64,000 bases of DNA from Halarsenatibacter silvermanii (GTDB lineage: Bacteria; Bacillota; Halanaerobiia; Halanaerobiales; Halarsenatibacteraceae), in assembly GCF_900103135.1 (NCBI RefSeq), contig NZ_FNGO01000003.1, positions 62,001 through 126,000 of the forward strand. The letters run 5' to 3'. Below are positions 42,824 to 52,363 of this stretch, piece after piece. A program made the position numbers and the translations under genes. Below the pieces are notes generated by a model. The model made no database searches. It worked only from the letters and a program-made list of their open reading frames with translations, and had not been told where the DNA came from. Within the stretch, counting starts at the first letter, position 1. Each line of letters opens with the position of its first letter.

Positions 42824-43330
42824 TCACACCTCCTCCAGTTCGGCTTTTTTGCAGTAACGGTCGATAATACTGACTGCTTTTTCCGGATTGAGCATGCCAT
42901 GAGCATTACCGTTGACCGTCATGACGGGAGCCAATCCGCAGGCTCCCAAACAGCGAACTACCTCCAGCGAAACAAGCCCGTCTTCAGTCGTCTCTCCGGG
43001 GGCAATCTCGTACTCCTCGCTGATTCTGTCAATTATCTCTTCAGCTCCTTTAACATAGCACGCTGTACCCTTGCAGATAGAAACCTCGAACTGGCCCCGC
43101 GGCTGATCAGTAAAATAAGTGTAAAATGAAATTACACTTTTGACCCTGGAAGGGCTTATTTCCAGGCCGCGGGCAATTCTTTCCTGAGCCCTTTCGGGAA
43201 TATGCCCTATGAGACTTTGAGTTTCATGCATGATCTCGATAAGAGCTTCCTGCTGAGCGTCATTGCGCTTAACTATCTCCTCGAGTTCAGGCTCAACTCT
43301 GTGCCAGTTGATCTCTTCATTTGCTGACAT
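42824..43330 (-). CDS. hydC: HydC/NuoE-like 2Fe-2S subunit
   Basis: 168 residues. A helical N-terminus (PELEEIVKRNDAQQEALIEIMHETQ) precedes a thioredoxin-like 2Fe-2S domain with the four ligands in ICKGTACYVKG and VRCLGACGLAP, as in NuoE and HydC. It is the first gene of the operon, 9 bp before hydB. The ATG at 43330 follows GGGGAG at 7 nt; an ATG five codons earlier overlaps that site. The predicted promoter is about 200 bp upstream. Confidence 0.92.
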   Translation of the reverse strand: MSANEEINWHRVEPELEEIVKRNDAQQEALIEIMHETQSLIGHIPERAQERIARGLEISPSRVKSVISFYTYFTDQPRGQFEVSICKGTACYVKGAEEIIDRISEEYEIAPGETTEDGLVSLEVVRCLGACGLAPVMTVNGNAHGMLNPEKAVSIIDRYCKKAELEEV

Positions 43331-43533
43331 CGAATCACTCCCCATTTAATTATGAAAAACTTCACATGTTTTTGCAAAAAAATTGCTGATTTTTGCTATT
43401 GAAAAGGTAAAATTGATAAAATTAATGACAATAAATGATAAAAAATGACAAATCAGGGCTCTGATATAAATTACGAGCCTGTATAAGAACTATATGCCTT
43501 CGAATAATCATGATTGGCCAATTCCTTATGTAA

Positions 43534-43562
43534 ATTATATAACATTTAATAGTTTCTTGCAA
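43534..43562 (-). promoter_or_regulatory. predicted promoter of the hydCBA operon
   Basis: Minus-strand TTGCAA (43562-43557), 17-bp spacer, TATAAT (43539-43534). The implied leader of about 200 nt contains GGCTC-N14-GAGCC (43456-43480), which can form a hairpin. No Rex-type TTGTGA/TCACAA palindrome was found. Confidence 0.5.
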
Positions 43563-43657
43563 ACTATTTATATTGTTTTGTTTGTCAAAGTTGCTTTTTC
43601 AATTAAAATTAAAACTTTTTTTGAGTAGTGATGATGTATTTCCTGCAATATGATAGA

Positions 43658-43700
43658 GGATCTTCTCCAGAATCGTTGAAGAAATTTTCATTGTGAAGAG
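43658..43700. repeat. possible eroded MITE fragment
   Basis: GGATCTTCT followed after 14 bp by AAGAAATTTTCATTGTGAAGAG recalls the terminus and the AAAATTTCATCGTGAACG segment of copies A and B. No second terminus is present. It lies in the 500-bp non-coding gap between hydC and the STAS operon. Confidence 0.35.
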
Positions 43701-43772
43701 AGAACTACCAATAATATGCAGCATTAATATGACTGGGATTATATTCAAACAGCTAATATGGATAAAGGCAAG

Positions 43773-43819
43773 ATAAAAAACTCAGCCATAGCAAACCCTT
43801 TTAGGTTTATTATGGCTGA
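43773..43819 (-). terminator. terminator of the MCP/STAS operon
   Basis: Minus-strand TCAGCCATA and TATGGCTGA (9-bp stem) with inner AAACC/GGGTTT pairing, followed by GTTTTTTATC, just after the last STAS gene. Confidence 0.85.
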
Positions 43820-43829
43820 ATCCGCAGAA

Positions 43830-44132
43830 TCACCAGTCTATTTCCAAAACCTCATCTAATTTCACCATCTTAAACATTTTCCTGACGTAATCCGTATCCA
43901 CATTCCTTATTCTCAGTTCACAATCTCTATCTGTCAGCTTTCTATTTAAAAGTAAAATCTTCCCCATCCCAATGCTGTCTATCATCTCTACCCCAGAAAA
44001 ATCGAGAACAACCTCCTCAAATTCTTTTTCCATCAATCTTGCTGTAATTTCATCCATCTCATCAGCATTGGTCAGATCAAGCTTTTTATCTATGCTGACT
44101 ATAGCTTTATCCTCCTGATAATTTAAATCCAT
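43830..44132 (-). CDS. STAS-domain anti-sigma-factor-antagonist-like protein (third of three)
   Basis: 100 residues, single STAS domain in the SpoIIAA/RsbV style. The phosphoacceptor loop reads MIDSIGMGKILLL, with one Ser where the other two copies have Ser-Ser. The C-terminus (TDYVRKMFKMVKLDEVLEI) is closely similar to the STAS protein at 46407-46712, indicating duplication. It is last in the operon, 42 bp after the Bergerat-fold kinase that would be its natural partner. Confidence 0.88.
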   Translation of the reverse strand: MDLNYQEDKAIVSIDKKLDLTNADEMDEITARLMEKEFEEVVLDFSGVEMIDSIGMGKILLLNRKLTDRDCELRIRNVDTDYVRKMFKMVKLDEVLEIDW

Positions 44133-44174
44133 ATTGATTTTCCTCCAATAAATTTAAAATAGACCGGGAAAAGA

Positions 44175-44579
44175 TCAGGTGAAAACGGCAGTGATGGCAT
44201 TTCCATCTTCATTGAATTCGAGTTCGTCAGCCACCTGATTTATCAGATTTAATCCTCTTCCTTTCTCTTCCAGTACGGGCATGTTTTCCATATCAGCCTG
44301 CCGCCAGTCGAAACCATCCCCCGGATCTTTAACAGATATTTCGACTCTACCCACGTGAGCACTGATCTCAACTCTGGCCTCCTCCTCGGGAGAGCTGCAG
44401 CCGTGTTCCAGGGCATTGGCCAGCATCTCCCTGGCAGCCAGCTCCAGCCTAAAGTTGAGATCCTCCACACCGTGATCTGCATCGGCCAAAATATCTATTA
44501 TCTCTTCAACCGTATCAGCAACTAACTCCGCCTGACAGGCCATGGTCAGATCAGTCTCTATCATCTTTTCAGCAGACAT
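44175..44579 (-). CDS. RsbW/SpoIIAB-like ATP-binding (serine kinase) protein
   Basis: 134 residues, HATPase_c_2 fold. N box AAREMLANALEHG, G1 box VKDPGDGFDW and G2 box EKGRGLNLI are all intact, so ATP binding and kinase activity are plausible. In known partner-switching systems such a protein phosphorylates STAS antagonists and sequesters a sigma factor or output enzyme. Here it is embedded among three STAS proteins and two chemoreceptors, with no sigma factor or PP2C phosphatase in the operon. GGAGGGAGAATA precedes the ATG. Confidence 0.88.
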   Translation of the reverse strand: MSAEKMIETDLTMACQAELVADTVEEIIDILADADHGVEDLNFRLELAAREMLANALEHGCSSPEEEARVEISAHVGRVEISVKDPGDGFDWRQADMENMPVLEEKGRGLNLINQVADELEFNEDGNAITAVFT

Positions 44580-44627
44580 TATTCTCCCTCCACTCTGCTA
44601 ACAATCAGTATACTGAAACAGCTCCCC

Positions 44628-46316
44628 TTATTCATTTATATCAAACTGAGAGATCAGCTGTTTGAGATGACGGGCCATATTTTCCAGTTCATCTGCCGAA
44701 GCCGCCATTTCTTCCACCGAGGCGCTCTGTTCTTCGGTAAGTGCGGAGACTTCTTCAGCCCCAGCAGCGGTGTTCTCCATCGATTTGGCAGCCGTATCTA
44801 TTGATTCATTTACCTCTGCCAGCGAAGCTTCCATGTCTTCAACAAAACTTTTAACTTCTTTCACCTGCTCGCTGGTTTTACGTGAGAATTCCACAATCCT
44901 ATCCAGAGAATCACCTGCATCCTTGATGATTTCGATCTGCTTCTGCACCTCTTCATAATTTGTATCCATCGAGTTTACAGTAGCTTCCGTTTCTGACTGA
45001 ATGTCTTCAATGAGACTGGTTATATCTCCAGCAGCCTGTGAAGATTCTTCTGCCAGCTCTCTGATTTCTTCGGCTACCACAGAAAAGCCCCGGCCGGATT
45101 CTCCAGCTCTTGCTGCTTCTATGGCAGCATTCAAAGCCAGCAGATTGGTCTGAGAGGCTATACCTTCGATGAGCTCAACCATATCACCTATTTCTTCAGA
45201 TCTTCTGCCCAGTTTTTCAATGGCGTCCGTGGCAAATTCGACAGTTTCATTCACCACATCCAGCTGCTCTATGGCTTTGTCGATCGAATTATAACCATCA
45301 GCTGCTTTTTCTTCCGAGTTTTCAGCTATATTCATGGTCTTACTGACTGTATTCCTGAGCTGCTCTGCGCCTTCCTTCTGGTTTCCCGCGTGCTCCTGCA
45401 ACAAATCTAGTTCATCGCTTATCTCCTGACTTTCCTCGGCTACCTCTGTAACCGTCCGGGCAATCTCTTCAGCACTCTGGCCTGTTTCATCCGAGGCAGT
45501 ACTCAGTTCTTCCGAGGCATTTACCACAGAATCCGCACTATCATCTATACTTCTTACCAGATTCCTCAGAGTAGATATCATTTCGTTAAAGGAGTCTTTT
45601 AAATCTCCAATCTCATCTGTTTTGCTGCTGGTAACCTTGCTGGTAAGATCTCCTTCGGCCACCCTTTCAGCCTGTTCACTCATACTCTGCAGCGGACCAA
45701 CCGTAGTTTTTGTCAGTCCGAGAGCAATTATTCCAGCAAGAACAACCGCGAGCACAATGGATCCCATGGAAACCATATCTGCCCGGGCGGCCACAGCTCT
45801 GCTTTCGTCCTGCAGGCTTGCAATTTCCTCCCCGGTAAGATCGATAATTGCAGCCAGATACCCGCGCACATCTTCCAGGACTGGAAGTGTTTCTTCCCGG
45901 AAAAGTTCTAATGCTTCCTCTTCCTGTCCTGCTTCATGAAGTTCCACAACTTCATTGCCGGCGGCATGCAGCTGAATATGGGGCTCTTCCAGGGCCTCAT
46001 ATTCATCGGCATAAAAATCTTCAGGAGATGTGTCATAATACCACTGACCTAAATTGCATTCAGTATGATCCACTAAATCCGGCGCTTCTCCCGTGGTCAG
46101 CATATCATATATGCTCATCGCCCACATATGATGATCGATCTCCAGGTTCAGAAAATGCTGTTGTAAATTCTGCATCTCATTTATTTCAGCCTCTATATCT
46201 GCTACCCTCTGATCATAGACTTCATCCAGCCAGTTCGCTGCAACAAATAGTAAAATAATAAGTAAAAAAGCCAGAATAAATTTTAGAAATAATGAACCCC
46301 TGATTTTTTTAATCAA
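44628..46316 (-). CDS. methyl-accepting chemotaxis protein with CZB-like sensor domain
   Basis: 562 residues. TM1 (residues 9-26), a sensor region (30-180) with the zinc-binding CZB pattern ([44 protein letters not shown]), TM2 (184-204), HAMP, and a signalling domain with hairpin tip [18 protein letters not shown] near 390. CZB domains are usually cytoplasmic; here the arrangement places it outside between two helices. The start is TTG with AAGGGTGA upstream. There is no che gene in the operon; its STAS and kinase neighbours suggest coupling to partner switching. Confidence 0.87.
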   Translation of the reverse strand: MIKKIRGSLFLKFILAFLLIILLFVAANWLDEVYDQRVADIEAEINEMQNLQQHFLNLEIDHHMWAMSIYDMLTTGEAPDLVDHTECNLGQWYYDTSPEDFYADEYEALEEPHIQLHAAGNEVVELHEAGQEEEALELFREETLPVLEDVRGYLAAIIDLTGEEIASLQDESRAVAARADMVSMGSIVLAVVLAGIIALGLTKTTVGPLQSMSEQAERVAEGDLTSKVTSSKTDEIGDLKDSFNEMISTLRNLVRSIDDSADSVVNASEELSTASDETGQSAEEIARTVTEVAEESQEISDELDLLQEHAGNQKEGAEQLRNTVSKTMNIAENSEEKAADGYNSIDKAIEQLDVVNETVEFATDAIEKLGRRSEEIGDMVELIEGIASQTNLLALNAAIEAARAGESGRGFSVVAEEIRELAEESSQAAGDITSLIEDIQSETEATVNSMDTNYEEVQKQIEIIKDAGDSLDRIVEFSRKTSEQVKEVKSFVEDMEASLAEVNESIDTAAKSMENTAAGAEEVSALTEEQSASVEEMAASADELENMARHLKQLISQFDINE

Positions 46317-46406
46317 AATATCTCACCCTTTTTTGGCCCCGGTTTTACGCCAGAGGTGATATCCATCCCTCCCGGGCCCTAAAATTGATCTGCTAATTAT
46401 CTATGG

Positions 46407-46712
46407 TTATTGAACATCCACCAGCTCATCGAGATGAACCATCTCAAAAACTTCCCGAACGTATTCAGAATTAATATTCGTGATTTTCAAACTCCCCTGT
46501 TCTTCCTTCAAAATTTTCTGGAAAAGCAAGATTTTGCCGATTCCGGAACTGTCGATTCTTCTAACTCTCTCGAAATCAATAACTATATTCTTTTGACCGT
46601 TCTCAACCAGCTCGGTGAATTCTTCTTTGAGGTCTCCAGCGGTGGTTAAATCCAGATCTTCACCGGGAACAAGTCGGGCAAAATCCTCTTTTATTTCAAC
46701 TTCAATATCCAT
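46407..46712 (-). CDS. STAS-domain protein (second of three)
   Basis: 101 residues, one STAS domain with IDFERVRRIDSSGIGKILL as phosphoacceptor loop. GGGAGG lies 10 nt before the ATG. The C-terminal NSEYVREVFEMVHLDELVDV matches the third STAS protein closely. Located between the other STAS gene and the CZB chemoreceptor gene. Confidence 0.88.
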   Translation of the reverse strand: MDIEVEIKEDFARLVPGEDLDLTTAGDLKEEFTELVENGQKNIVIDFERVRRIDSSGIGKILLFQKILKEEQGSLKITNINSEYVREVFEMVHLDELVDVQ

Positions 46713-46771
46713 GAGTAATCAGCCTCCCGATTTCTTTGGTGGGGAAATAATCATACTTTTAATTTTTCCTT

Positions 46772-47119
46772 TCATTCCAGGGCCTTTAGAGCTGATTCGA
46801 GATCATCATAAACTTCAATTATATCATTCAATCTGGTCAGCTCGGCAACCCTTTTGACTTTATCGTTCAAACCGGCTATAACCAGTTTACCGTTATTTTC
46901 CCGCATATACTTAAAGATAGAGATAACATAACCCACCCCGGAACTATCAAGATAGGGAACATTTTCCAAATCTATAATGAGCTTCTCAATTTCCTGATTG
47001 CCCAGTTTTCTTTTTGTCTCCTCTTTGAGGGGATTGGAATTTTCAAAAACAATTTCATCTTCGGGTTTGACAACTCCCACGTCCCCTTCAGTTCTCAATT
47101 TGATAATATCTTCGCTCAT
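46772..47119 (-). CDS. STAS-domain protein (first of three)
   Basis: 115 residues, one STAS domain with NVPYLDSSGVGYVISIF as phosphoacceptor loop. It is more divergent from the other two copies and has a C-terminal tail (RLNDIIEVYDDLESALKALE) typical of RsbV/SpoIIAA-type antagonists. GGAGG precedes the ATG. It lies 25 bp after the upstream chemoreceptor gene. Confidence 0.88.
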   Translation of the reverse strand: MSEDIIKLRTEGDVGVVKPEDEIVFENSNPLKEETKRKLGNQEIEKLIIDLENVPYLDSSGVGYVISIFKYMRENNGKLVIAGLNDKVKRVAELTRLNDIIEVYDDLESALKALE

Positions 47120-47144
47120 ATTATTTCGCCTCCGATTTTAATTT

Positions 47145-48779
47145 TTATTTTTCCTTCAACTGGTCTTCAAAACGCGCCAGCCTGGATTCCAGCACTCGGG
47201 CCTGACTGACGATATCTTCAGTGGTATCCTTCAACCTGGAGATAGATCCGGCCTGCTCCTCCATGGAAGCGGTGATTTCCTCGGTATTGGCCGCAAATTC
47301 CTGCGAACTGGCGGAAACTCCCTCTATATTTTCGGTTAGTTTTTCCTGCCGCCGGTGTAATTCGGAAAAATTTTCACCAAACACTTCAATATTTTTCTCC
47401 TGCTCTTTCAACAGATCCTGGAGGTTTTCAAATGCTACAAAAACATCCTCTGTACTGGCCAGCTGCTTTTGGGAAGCATCCGCCAGTCGGCCTGCTTCTT
47501 TTCTCACCCTGTTAATTTCTCCGATCAAACTATCTATTGTTTCACTTATATCCTGAGCAAATTTATCAGTTTCAACTGAAAGCTCACGCACCTCTTCCGC
47601 AACAACGCCAAATCCTTCGCCTCTTTCTCCTGCCCGGGCTGCTTCGATCGAAGCATTTAAAGCCAGGAGATTGATCTGTTCGGCCACCTCCTGAATCTGA
47701 GTGTTGATGTCAGAAATTGCCGAAGTCTGCTCCTCCACGCTGCCTATCTGATCTATTAAACTCTCAATGGCTTCGTTGTTCTGGCGGGAATCCTCCCTCA
47801 ATTCGTTGATCTTCTCAGAATTATCCTCTCGAAAACCGACTATCTGTTGATTAACATCTATAACAGACCGGACGGTTTCCTGATTGTCTTCAGTAAAATC
47901 CTTTAAGTCATCGACTGATTTTAGCGCTCCCTGAATACTGCTGGATTGTTCTTCAGCATCACTGGCCATATCTTCAGCTGCCCTGGCAATTTCATCTCCG
48001 GCCTCTTCAACCTCGCTATAAGCTTCAGATAGTTTCCGCGAAGTTCTATCCAGTTCATCGGCGGAATCCCCCAGCATATGAATCATTTCGCCGAAACTGC
48101 TGATCGAAGCTGTGACCACTCTGTCCATAAAATCGAGGGGAGAAAAATCAGAAGCACTTTTGAAGATCAGTTCTTTATCCAGGTGAGTGGTTCCTTCCTG
48201 CAGCATAATATCGACCCCGGTAACACCCAGAACCTCATCATCCTCAATAATCGGCTCCGCTATAGCAGTCATCAGGACTTCTCCGTTCTCCAGTTCATCA
48301 TATATGAAAGGATCCATGACGACTGTCGATTTTTCCTCTCTGGGGCGGTTGTAGAATTCTTCTTTGTCGATTTCAGGAAGAGACATTACACTTATCTGAC
48401 CACCAGCCCGATAAAAATAGGAGTTGAATCTCCCGGTTTCGTCATAATGGTCAACCTGGCTGTATGAATTGTCGGCTCCATCGAATTTATCGGGTTCAAA
48501 GACTACCCAGGCTCCAAAAATTCCGGGATTTTCCCTGAGATGCTTTTCCAGCATATTATTCACAACTTTTCTATTGGTAGCAGCAGCCTTTTTGGTTTCG
48601 AGTATTGAAGCGCTGAAGCGCTCCACCAGGTCCAGCATTTCATCTATAAAATCATAATCTCCAAGCATATTCTCCTTGAGTTTAACTGCATTTTTTCTAA
48701 AAGCCTTTCTGAGTCTGAAAAGACGATATATACTTATCAACAATAAGAGTGCAAGGATCAACAAAACTGCTTTTAACAT
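47145..48779 (-). CDS. methyl-accepting chemotaxis protein with Cache-like domain and a single membrane helix
   Basis: 544 residues. One N-terminal helix (AVLLILALLLLISIYRL, residues 4-20) is followed by a Cache/PDC-like sensor (about 75-205; GAWVVFEPDKFDG, SYFYRAGG, VLGVTGVDIML). The methyl-accepting signalling domain has the tip [18 protein letters not shown] near 378. No second transmembrane helix separates sensor and signalling domains, so by topology the Cache-like domain should be cytoplasmic, which is unusual. First gene of the MCP-STAS-STAS-MCP-kinase-STAS run. Confidence 0.85.
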   Translation of the reverse strand: MLKAVLLILALLLLISIYRLFRLRKAFRKNAVKLKENMLGDYDFIDEMLDLVERFSASILETKKAAATNRKVVNNMLEKHLRENPGIFGAWVVFEPDKFDGADNSYSQVDHYDETGRFNSYFYRAGGQISVMSLPEIDKEEFYNRPREEKSTVVMDPFIYDELENGEVLMTAIAEPIIEDDEVLGVTGVDIMLQEGTTHLDKELIFKSASDFSPLDFMDRVVTASISSFGEMIHMLGDSADELDRTSRKLSEAYSEVEEAGDEIARAAEDMASDAEEQSSSIQGALKSVDDLKDFTEDNQETVRSVIDVNQQIVGFREDNSEKINELREDSRQNNEAIESLIDQIGSVEEQTSAISDINTQIQEVAEQINLLALNASIEAARAGERGEGFGVVAEEVRELSVETDKFAQDISETIDSLIGEINRVRKEAGRLADASQKQLASTEDVFVAFENLQDLLKEQEKNIEVFGENFSELHRRQEKLTENIEGVSASSQEFAANTEEITASMEEQAGSISRLKDTTEDIVSQARVLESRLARFEDQLKEK

Positions 48780-48924
48780 AAATTATTTATCCTCCGGTTT
48801 TTCTTTTTTAACTTAACCAAAGGCTTCCAGCTGCTTATTAGAGCTGCTGATTGAATAAAATAATTGGTTATAATAATCAATTGTATATTATCGCTGTAAT
48901 TCCTCCTTAAATTGCTAAAAAATC

Positions 48925-48959
48925 GTAAAAAATATCCCCTGAAAAGAGGTTTTTTCAGG
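48925..48959 (-). terminator. terminator downstream of the hybrid kinase gene
   Basis: Minus-strand CCTGAAAA and TTTTCAGG form an 8-bp stem followed by GGATATTTTTTACG. It separates the kinase operon from the MCP/STAS operon. The rest of this 300-bp gap (48780-49079) contains nothing else that I can identify. Confidence 0.75.
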
Positions 48960-49079
48960 AATATTAAACTGCAAAAATTGCCAAAAATAGCCCCTTGAAA
49001 TATACGCTTTAAGCTAGCCCAGCAGAATTCCTGGATCGATATCTATTACTTCCGAATATAAATTCCTTTATTTCAAATC

Positions 49080-52000
49080 CTATTCTCTGTATTTTTCCAC
49101 CAGAGAAAGCAGTTTATCTTTTTTGATGGGCTTCGTAAAATGATCATCAAAACCCATTCTTTCGGTTTTTTTCATATCTTCTTTTAAGGCATGGGCTGTA
49201 AGTGCCACCAGAGGTGTTGAGGGAAAGCCTTTTTTCTTCTCGAGTTCTCTGATTTTTTGAGCTGCCTGATAACCATCCATTTCCGGCATCTGCAGGTCCA
49301 TTAAAATTAAGTCATACTCGTCCTCCTTAAATTTCTCAACACCCTCTCTCCCGTTCTCTGCCATGGTAAGAACACAATTTTGAGGTTTAAGATGAGCCTG
49401 GACGAGCAGTCTGTTTTCTTTTGCGTCTTCTACCAGCAGAATATGCAGCGGTTTTTTCTCCTCTTTCTTTTTCTTACCGACGATTTTATCTCTGTCAGTT
49501 TTTTCTTCCTTCCTGCCAGGCTTAACCCTTTCCTCCTCTCTCTTTTTCGAACCGCATTTTTCCTGGACCTCTCTATCAGTTTCGGATGGGCTTTCATCTA
49601 TCTTTTTATGAACCACTTCACTGATAACCTGTATCAGCTCCTCTTTTCTGAGGGGTTTAGAGATAAATCTATCGATCATCTCTTCCGACAGTGAAGTAAG
49701 CTGTTCCCTGCCAGGAGCTGAAGTTAAAAGAATTATTCCCCCAGCAAATTCTCCGGTCTTATCGTCCATCCATTCCAGTACTCCATTGCCATCCATAACC
49801 GGCATCATTAAATCCAGCAACAACAGGTCAAACTCTTTTTTGCTGGCTCCCTCTCTTTTTTCAAGATCAGCCAGCAGAGAGATCGCCTCACCACCATTAT
49901 GGGCGGTGACGACTTCCGCATTTTTCTCCTGCAAAAACTCTTCGAGCACGAGAAGATTGGTTGAATTATCATCCACCGCCAGCACCTTAAGACCGGAAAG
50001 ATCAATATCTTTGTCGAATTTTTCTGCTCCGGCAACCGGTTTTTCGGCCGGGGAAAACTCTATTGTAAAATAAAAAGTGCTGCCCTCCCCGGGAGTGCTT
50101 TCCAGATCGATATTTCCTCCCATCAAATTGACCAGTTTCTTTGAAATTGTAAGACCAAGACCTGTGCCGCCGTATTCTCTGGTATTGGAGGCATCCGCCT
50201 GGGTGAATGTGGAAAATATATCCCTCTGCTTCTCGGGCTTAATCCCTATACCAGTATCCCTAACAGAGAAGATTAGTTTCACACTGCTTTCATCTTTCGT
50301 CTCCAGGTCCTCAACTTTTATATCTGAATTTTTTGCTATATCTATCTGGAGAACTACCTCTCCCTCCTCTGTAAATTTGACTGCATTGCTGAGCAAATTC
50401 ACCAGAATTTGCCGCAGCCGCGAGGGATCTCCCATTATCTCTTCAGGGACTTCCGGAGCAATTCGAGACGCCAGATCCAGACCTTTTTCATAAGCTCTGT
50501 AAGCCATCATTTCAATAACATCATTTATCAATTTTCTTAAGTTGAATCCGGTTTCTTCCAGTTCTATCTGTTCGCCCTCAATTTTGGATAGATCCAAAAC
50601 ATCGTTAATCAATGCCAGCAGATTATCTCCCGAAGTTTTCAAAATTTGCCGATATTTTTCCTGCTCTTCGCTCAGAACTGTTTCTTCCAGAAGTTCGCTC
50701 ATGCCGATTATGGAATTCATGGGAGTTCTTATCTCATGACTCATCGTGGCCAGAAATTCAGATTTAGCGCGAGAGGCCTTGAGTGCTTCATCGCGCGCCT
50801 GTTCGAGTTCTATATTTTTTCTTTCTATCTCCTGAGTATATTCATTCAGCTTTTGTTCGGCTTCTTTAGCTTCAGTGATATCCTGATACATGGCCAGAAT
50901 ACATTTTTTATTATTAATAATTATTGATTTGGCGGTGACCCTGATATCAATAACCTCACCGAATTTGGTTCGGTGTTCTGTTTCAAAATTTTTGCCTGCC
51001 CCACGCAAAATCTCTTTAATTTGATTTTTAATTTTGCAGGTTTCTTTTTCAACCGTGTAATCTTCTACTTTAAGCTCTCCAAACTCCTCGCGAGAATAGC
51101 CCAGCTGATCACATACCGCTTCATTAAACTCCAGATGTTTTCTGCTTTCGGGATCAATAACAGCTATGCCGTAGGGCGCCTCTTCAAAAAGAGTTCGATA
51201 CTTCTGTTCTATCTCCCGTCTTTTCGTGATATCACGGGCTATACCCAGAACGCATTTTTCGCCCAGATAATTAATGGGAACTTTTTTAGTCTGAAACCAG
51301 CGCTCAGTACCCTCAAAGTCAGTTATACGTTCCTCCGTTATTTTCTGCTCTTCACCGTCCAGAGCGGCTCTATCATCACGGGAAAAGTCATCTGCTTCTT
51401 CATCGGTGGGAGTCAACTCATAATCGGTCTTCCCCACCACTTCCGCCTCCTTCAGACCAAAAAGCTCCTCCAGTTCACTATTGATAAGCTGATAACGGCC
51501 ATTTTTATCCTTTATAAATATGCAGTCAGGGGCGGCATTTATCACACGCCGAAAGGATTCTTTCTGCTGCTGCAGTTCTTTTTCATATTTTTTTCTTCTG
51601 GTAATGTCATAGTTAATGCCCAGCATGTATTTGCCCTGGCTCTTTTCATTGTTCTCATCTTTTCGGTGGATCCCTCCATAAGCCTGCACATATCTTGCCG
51701 TACCATCCGGACGCTCAACTCTAAATTCGGCTTTAAACTCCTTTTCTTCTTCCACCGCCTCTTCCAGTCTTTTAACAGCCTCTTCTTTATCCTCAGGATG
51801 CAGTCCCTGAACCCAGGTTTTAAATTTATTCTCCACACTATCCTTCTCCATGCCGTACATTTCATACATATAATCATTCCAGTAAAGATCCCTGCTCTCC
51901 AGATCCAGCTCCCACACACCTACTCCGGCGCTGTTAGTAGCCAGCTCAAAACGATTATTTAACTTCTTCAATCTACGTTCAGCTCTTTTTCTTCTGGTGA

Positions 52001-52363
52001 TATCCCGGGCTGAGCCCACAATCTGGGTAATTCCACCCTTACTAAATACTGGCGTAAGGGTGGTCCTCCATATTTTCCTGCCGCCGGGCAGTTCAAGTTC
52101 TTCTTCGTACTCAATGGCTTCTCCGGTCCTAAGACATTTTCTATAATTATTTTCTATTTTCCCTCCAGTATCATCTCCCAGAACCTGCACCGGAGTTTTT
52201 CCTTTGACTTCCTCCGTTTTCATGCCCGTTTGCTCTTCATGGGAACGGTTCAAACGCAAAAATTTGATCTCTTTTTTTCTGTTACCTCGAGCAAAAACAT
52301 AGCATCCTGAGTATTATTAAAAATAATTTCGTACTGATCCTGCAGGGAAAGATCATCATTCAT
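49080..52363 (-). CDS. multi-PAS hybrid sensor histidine kinase with two receiver domains; frameshift near the 5' end
   Basis: From the ATG at 52363 the frame encodes MNDDLSLQDQYEIIF and the first part of a PAS domain, then stops. Adding one A to the A7 run at 52278-52272 joins it to the 1059-residue frame that continues the same PAS (FLRLNRSHEEQTGM). The main frame has three more PAS domains (about 95-475), HisKA (SEFLATMSHEIRTPMNSIIG, near 520), HATPase (NLLSNAVKFTEEG, DTGIGI, GGTGLGLTISKKL) and two receivers (LLLDLMMPVMDG and LILMDLQMPEMDG). No membrane helix is present. It is preceded by genes for Hpt and REC-GGDEF proteins, overlapping Hpt by 8 bp. The frameshift may be real, programmed or a sequencing error. 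Confidence 0.85.

Noticed and set aside
43331-43829. Search for a Rex operator or riboswitch upstream of hydC
   Set aside because: Only AT-rich sequence, a GGCTC/GAGCC hairpin and an eroded repeat were found; no TTGTGA-N-TCACAA palindrome.
46322-46385. GC-rich GGCCCCGG ... CCCGGGCCC inverted repeat between STAS and MCP genes
   Set aside because: Imperfect pairing, long loop and no T run on the coding strand; not called a terminator.
50973-51962. Plus-strand open frame of 329 codons opposite the hybrid kinase
   Set aside because: Hydrophobic antisense shadow of PAS-domain coding; no ribosome site and no family resemblance.
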